Shown one piece after another: positions 41,732-44,791 of a stretch of DNA of 44,791 nt. Below the pieces are notes generated by a model. The model had not been told where the DNA came from, searched no databases, and saw nothing but the letters and a program-made list of their open reading frames with translations. The translations under genes were made by a program, and so were the position numbers. The stretch comes from SIG350 sp964520895 (lineage in GTDB: Bacteria > Bacillota > Clostridia > TANB77 > SIG350): the NCBI GenBank assembly GCA_964520895.1, contig CAZFOR010000007.1:1-44791 (forward strand), written 5' to 3'. The first letter of the stretch is position 1, and every line of letters begins with the position of its first letter.

Positions 41732-41846
41732 AGTAATAAATAATTTTGAAAAAATATTTATTACAATTAATATATGTATAATAATCTAAAAACTGATTAT
41801 CCCTAGAAAAATATTTTAAAAATTTACAATTTTTTGAAAAAACTAG

Positions 41847-41875
41847 TTGACATTAAACGTATATTATGTTAATAT
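41847..41875 (+). promoter_or_regulatory. Strong promoter upstream of rpoB
   Basis: TTGACA (41847-41852) and TAATAT (41870-41875) are separated by 17 bases. It lies 280 bases before the rpoB start, leaving a long untranslated leader. The rest of the stretch 41732-41846 shows nothing recognisable. Confidence 0.85.
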
Positions 41876-41968
41876 TAAAAAAGTAATTTAAAACTTTATT
41901 AGGGGTGAGTACAATAAAGTATAATATATATAGAAAATTTATAGGAAAAACTATTTAAATATACTAAG

Positions 41969-42012
41969 CAAAGGAGAACAAAATAATGTTACTCCTTTGT
42001 TTTCTTGTCTAA
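41969..42012 (+). promoter_or_regulatory. rpoB leader hairpin with a short overlapping ORF
   Basis: CAAAGGAG-AACA (41969-41980) pairs with TGTT and CTCCTTTG (41987-41999) to form a stem with one bulge, followed by TTTTCTTG, an attenuator-like shape. The left arm contains AAGGAG, nine bases before the ATG at 41986 that opens the eight-codon frame MLLLCFLV and ends at 42012. Translation and hairpin formation would exclude each other. A second imperfect hairpin (CAAGTT-TAGAAA with TTTCTA-AACTTG) lies at about 42032-42065. Confidence 0.5.
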
Positions 42013-42152
42013 AAAATTACATTGATCTAAAACAAGTTTAGAAACATTCTATTTCTAATAACTTGCTTTAATATATATTTTTTCTTAGGGATTGTAACAT
42101 TCTATTGCAATTTCATAGTAAACAAAAAATTTTAAAATATGGGGTGATTTGA

Positions 42153-44791
42153 TTGGTAAAAGATTTAAAACAAGGCAAAACTATACGTAAGACTTATTCT
42201 AAAATAGGGGATATGATAGAAATGCCTAATTTAATTGCTGTTCAAAAAGATTCTTATGAATGGTTTTTAAAAGAAGGTTTAGGTGAAGCATTAAAAGACA
42301 TTTCTCCAATAATTGATTATACTGGTAATATAATATTGGAATTTGTAGACTACTATATGGAAAAAAATCCTAAATATACTATTGATAAAGCAAAAGAAAA
42401 AGATACAACTTATGCAGATAGGTTGCAAGTTAAAGTAAGATTAATTAATAAAGAAACAGGTGAAATAAAAGAACAAGACATATTTATGGGAGAAATTCCA
42501 TTAATGACACCTAGTGGTACTTTTGTAATTAATGGTGCAGAAAGAGTAATAGTAAACCAATTAGTTCGTTCACCAGGTTGTTATTTTGATATGACACATG
42601 ATAAAACTGGTAAAGAACTATATTCTGCAACTGTTATGCCAAACAGAGGTGCATGGTTAGAATATGAAACAGATATAAATGATGTGTTTTATGTTAGAGT
42701 AGATAGAACTAGAAAATTACCAGTAACTACTTTAATAAAAGCATTAGGTATAATTAAAGATTCTGAAATATTAGAGTTATTTAATTATGATGAAAGAATA
42801 AAAGTTACATTAGAAAAAGATACTACAAAAACACAATCAGAGGCATTAGTTGAAATATACAAAAAATTAAGACCTGGTGAACTTCCAACAGAAGAAGCTG
42901 CTAGAAATTTATTTAATGCAATGTTTTTTGATGATAGAAGATATGATATATCAAAAGTTGGTAGATATAAATATAATAAAAAATTATCATTAGCTACTAG
43001 AATTGAAAATAAAATAGCTGCAAAAGATATAGTTAATCCAGAAACTGGTGAAATCATGGTTGAAAAGGATAATGTTATATCAGTAGAAGTTGCTAGAGAT
43101 ATTCAAAATAGTGGACAAAACGAGGTGTTTATAAAAGCTGGAGAAAAAGAAGTTAAGATTATTGGTAATGGTACAGTAGATTTAGCTTGTTTTGTACCAG
43201 ATATGACAGATGTAAAACAATATGTTAATTATGCAGTATTAAAAAATGTTATGGAAAATGCTTCTAAAAAGGAATTAAAACAAAAATTAGAAGAAAACAT
43301 GGCAGATTTAGTTACAACACATGTTACTATTGAAGATGTTATGGCATCAATTAACTATTTATTAAATTTAGCTTATGGGTTAGATAGTACAGATGATATT
43401 GACCATTTAGGTAACAGAAGAATTAGAGGTGTAGGTGAGTTATTACAAAATCAATTTAGAATTGGTCTTGCAAGATTAGAAAAAGTAATCAGAGAAAGAA
43501 TGACAATTCAAGATTTAGATGTTGTAACACCACAAACATTAATTAATACAAAACCTATTTCATCAGCAATAAGAGAGTTTTTTGGTAGTAGCCAATTATC
43601 TCAATTTATGGATCAAACAAATCCGCTTACTGAATTAACACATAAAAGAAGAATATCAGCATTAGGACCTGGTGGATTGTCAAGAGATAGAGCTGGATTT
43701 GAAGTTAGAGATATTCACCATACACATTATGGTAGATTATGTCCAATAGAATCACCTGAAGGACCAAACATAGGACTTATATCTTCACTTCCAACATTTG
43801 CTATAATTAATGAATATGGTTTTATTGAAACACCATATAGAAGAGTTGATAAAGAAACTGGTGTAGTAACAGATGAAATAATATATATGGATGCAGAAGA
43901 AGAAGATAAATATATTATTGCACCTGCATATGAACCATTAGATAAAGATAGTAAATTGGTAAATAATAAAATAAAAGTAAGATTCCAAAAAGAGATTTTG
44001 GAAGTACCAGCATCAAAGGTTGATTTTATGGATATATCACCTAAACAATTAGTTTCAGTAGCTGCTGCTATGATACCATTTTTGGAAAATGATGATGCTA
44101 ACCGTGCACTTATGGGTGCAAATATGCAAAGACAAGCAGTTCCACTTATAAAAACTGATTCACCAATAGTTGGAACAGGTATGGAATATAGAGCTGCAAA
44201 AGATTGCGGTGTAGTTATTGTTGCTGAAAATGATGGTGTTGTTAAAAAAGTAACAGCAGATGAAATAACAGTAAAAACTAAATTAGGTGAAGATAAATAT
44301 CCACTTCATAAATTTAAAAGATCTAACCAAGGTACATGTGTTAATCAAAGACCTATGGTAAAAGAAAATGAAAAAATATCAGCAGGTGATATAATTGCTG
44401 ATGGACCTTCTACTCAAAATGGTGAGTTAGCATTAGGTAAAAATATATTAATTGGATTTATGACTTGGGAAGGATATAACTACGAGGATGCAATTTTAAT
44501 AAATGAAAGATTAGTTAAAGAAGATGTGTTTACATCAATACATATAGAAGAATATGATTGTGAATGTAGAGAAACAAAATTAGGACCAGAAGAATTTACA
44601 AGAGATATTCCAAATGTTGGTGATGACATGCTTAAGAACCTTGATGATAGAGGTGTAATTAGAATTGGTGCAGAAGTTGTACCAGGAGATATATTAGTTG
44701 GTAAAGTAACTCCAAAAGGTGAAACTGAATTAACAGCAGAAGAAAGACTATTAAGAGCTATATTTGGAGAAAAAGCAAGAGAAGTTAGAGA
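42153..44791 (+). CDS. rpoB: RNA polymerase beta subunit (3' partial)
   Basis: The frame starts at TTG (42153), after GGGGTGA with five bases of spacing, and runs open to the window edge, 879 codons. All early RpoB landmarks are present: MIEMPNLIAVQKDSYEWFL, the lobes and protrusion (GTFVINGAERVIVNQLVRSPG), the rifampicin region (FFGSSQLSQFMDQTNPL, THKRRISALGPGGLSRDRAG) and GRLCPIESPEGPNIGLISSL. The rifampicin-site residues seen are those of sensitive enzymes. In most bacteria rpoB follows rplL directly; here it follows an unrelated gene and has its own promoter and leader. Confidence 0.98.
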   Translation, partial: MVKDLKQGKTIRKTYSKIGDMIEMPNLIAVQKDSYEWFLKEGLGEALKDISPIIDYTGNIILEFVDYYMEKNPKYTIDKAKEKDTTYADRLQVKVRLINKETGEIKEQDIFMGEIPLMTPSGTFVINGAERVIVNQLVRSPGCYFDMTHDKTGKELYSATVMPNRGAWLEYETDINDVFYVRVDRTRKLPVTTLIKALGIIKDSEILELFNYDERIKVTLEKDTTKTQSEALVEIYKKLRPGELPTEEAARNLFNAMFFDDRRYDISKVGRYKYNKKLSLATRIENKIAAKDIVNPETGEIMVEKDNVISVEVARDIQNSGQNEVFIKAGEKEVKIIGNGTVDLACFVPDMTDVKQYVNYAVLKNVMENASKKELKQKLEENMADLVTTHVTIEDVMASINYLLNLAYGLDSTDDIDHLGNRRIRGVGELLQNQFRIGLARLEKVIRERMTIQDLDVVTPQTLINTKPISSAIREFFGSSQLSQFMDQTNPLTELTHKRRISALGPGGLSRDRAGFEVRDIHHTHYGRLCPIESPEGPNIGLISSLPTFAIINEYGFIETPYRRVDKETGVVTDEIIYMDAEEEDKYIIAPAYEPLDKDSKLVNNKIKVRFQKEILEVPASKVDFMDISPKQLVSVAAAMIPFLENDDANRALMGANMQRQAVPLIKTDSPIVGTGMEYRAAKDCGVVIVAENDGVVKKVTADEITVKTKLGEDKYPLHKFKRSNQGTCVNQRPMVKENEKISAGDIIADGPSTQNGELALGKNILIGFMTWEGYNYEDAILINERLVKEDVFTSIHIEEYDCECRETKLGPEEFTRDIPNVGDDMLKNLDDRGVIRIGAEVVPGDILVGKVTPKGETELTAEERLLRAIFGEKAREVR

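Overview
The window is very AT-rich, uses RNA signals and gene families of low-GC Gram-positive bacteria (T-box leader on ileS, SpoVT, DacF-type carboxypeptidase, DUF421/DUF4363, RecD2, MntP) and starts several genes with TTG or GTG. I read it as a spore-forming member of the Clostridia, probably a gut-type or uncultured lineage; the exact taxon cannot be fixed from the sequence alone.

Layout. 1-6661: the end of a ComEC-like metallo-beta-lactamase protein with a DUF3006 partner, mntP, a DUF421 membrane protein, tRNA-Arg, small membrane proteins (one frameshifted) and recD2. 6663-9689: an accessory patch with a 33-bp palindromic REP-like element, a stand-alone KAP-family P-loop NTPase with its own promoter, a 33-codon ORF containing an eight-G tract, and an orphan pilin-like protein. 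9813-14130: spoVT, DUF421-DUF4363, mscL and a D,D-carboxypeptidase on the other strand, and comEA. 14170-21060: a 6.9-kb integrated element in tRNA-Tyr, bounded by a perfect 55-bp repeat, with integrase, a frameshifted ImmA-like gene, three small membrane proteins, a repressor, an internal fragment of a very large phage-type protein, a second HTH gene and a 47-codon ORF. 21007-24101: tRNA-Tyr and tRNA-Met, ychF, and a nifS-nifU pair.

24241-34389 is the centre of the window: a complete type IV pilus cluster (SLH-like secreted protein, PilM-PilN fusion, PilO, a PilP-like protein, major pilin, prepilin peptidase, three minor pilins, PilB, PilT, PilC) read as one unit. The prepilin peptidase appears to lack the first catalytic aspartate. 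Directly after pilC lies a REP-associated tyrosine transposase between two inverted copies of the same 33-bp palindrome seen after recD2. 35390-44791: ileS behind an isoleucine-type T-box, several small unknown proteins, a polysaccharide deacetylase whose ribosome site is buried in a hairpin, a frameshifted membrane-protein gene, a Cys-rich basic protein, and the first 879 codons of rpoB behind its own strong promoter and a leader hairpin.

The novel candidates I rank highest are the KAP NTPase/G-tract peptide/orphan pilin patch, the tRNA-Tyr element with its uncharacterised membrane-protein trio, the REP/transposase pair that sits just after stop codons, and the unusual pilus machinery (fused PilMN, degenerate peptidase, helically phased repeats upstream).
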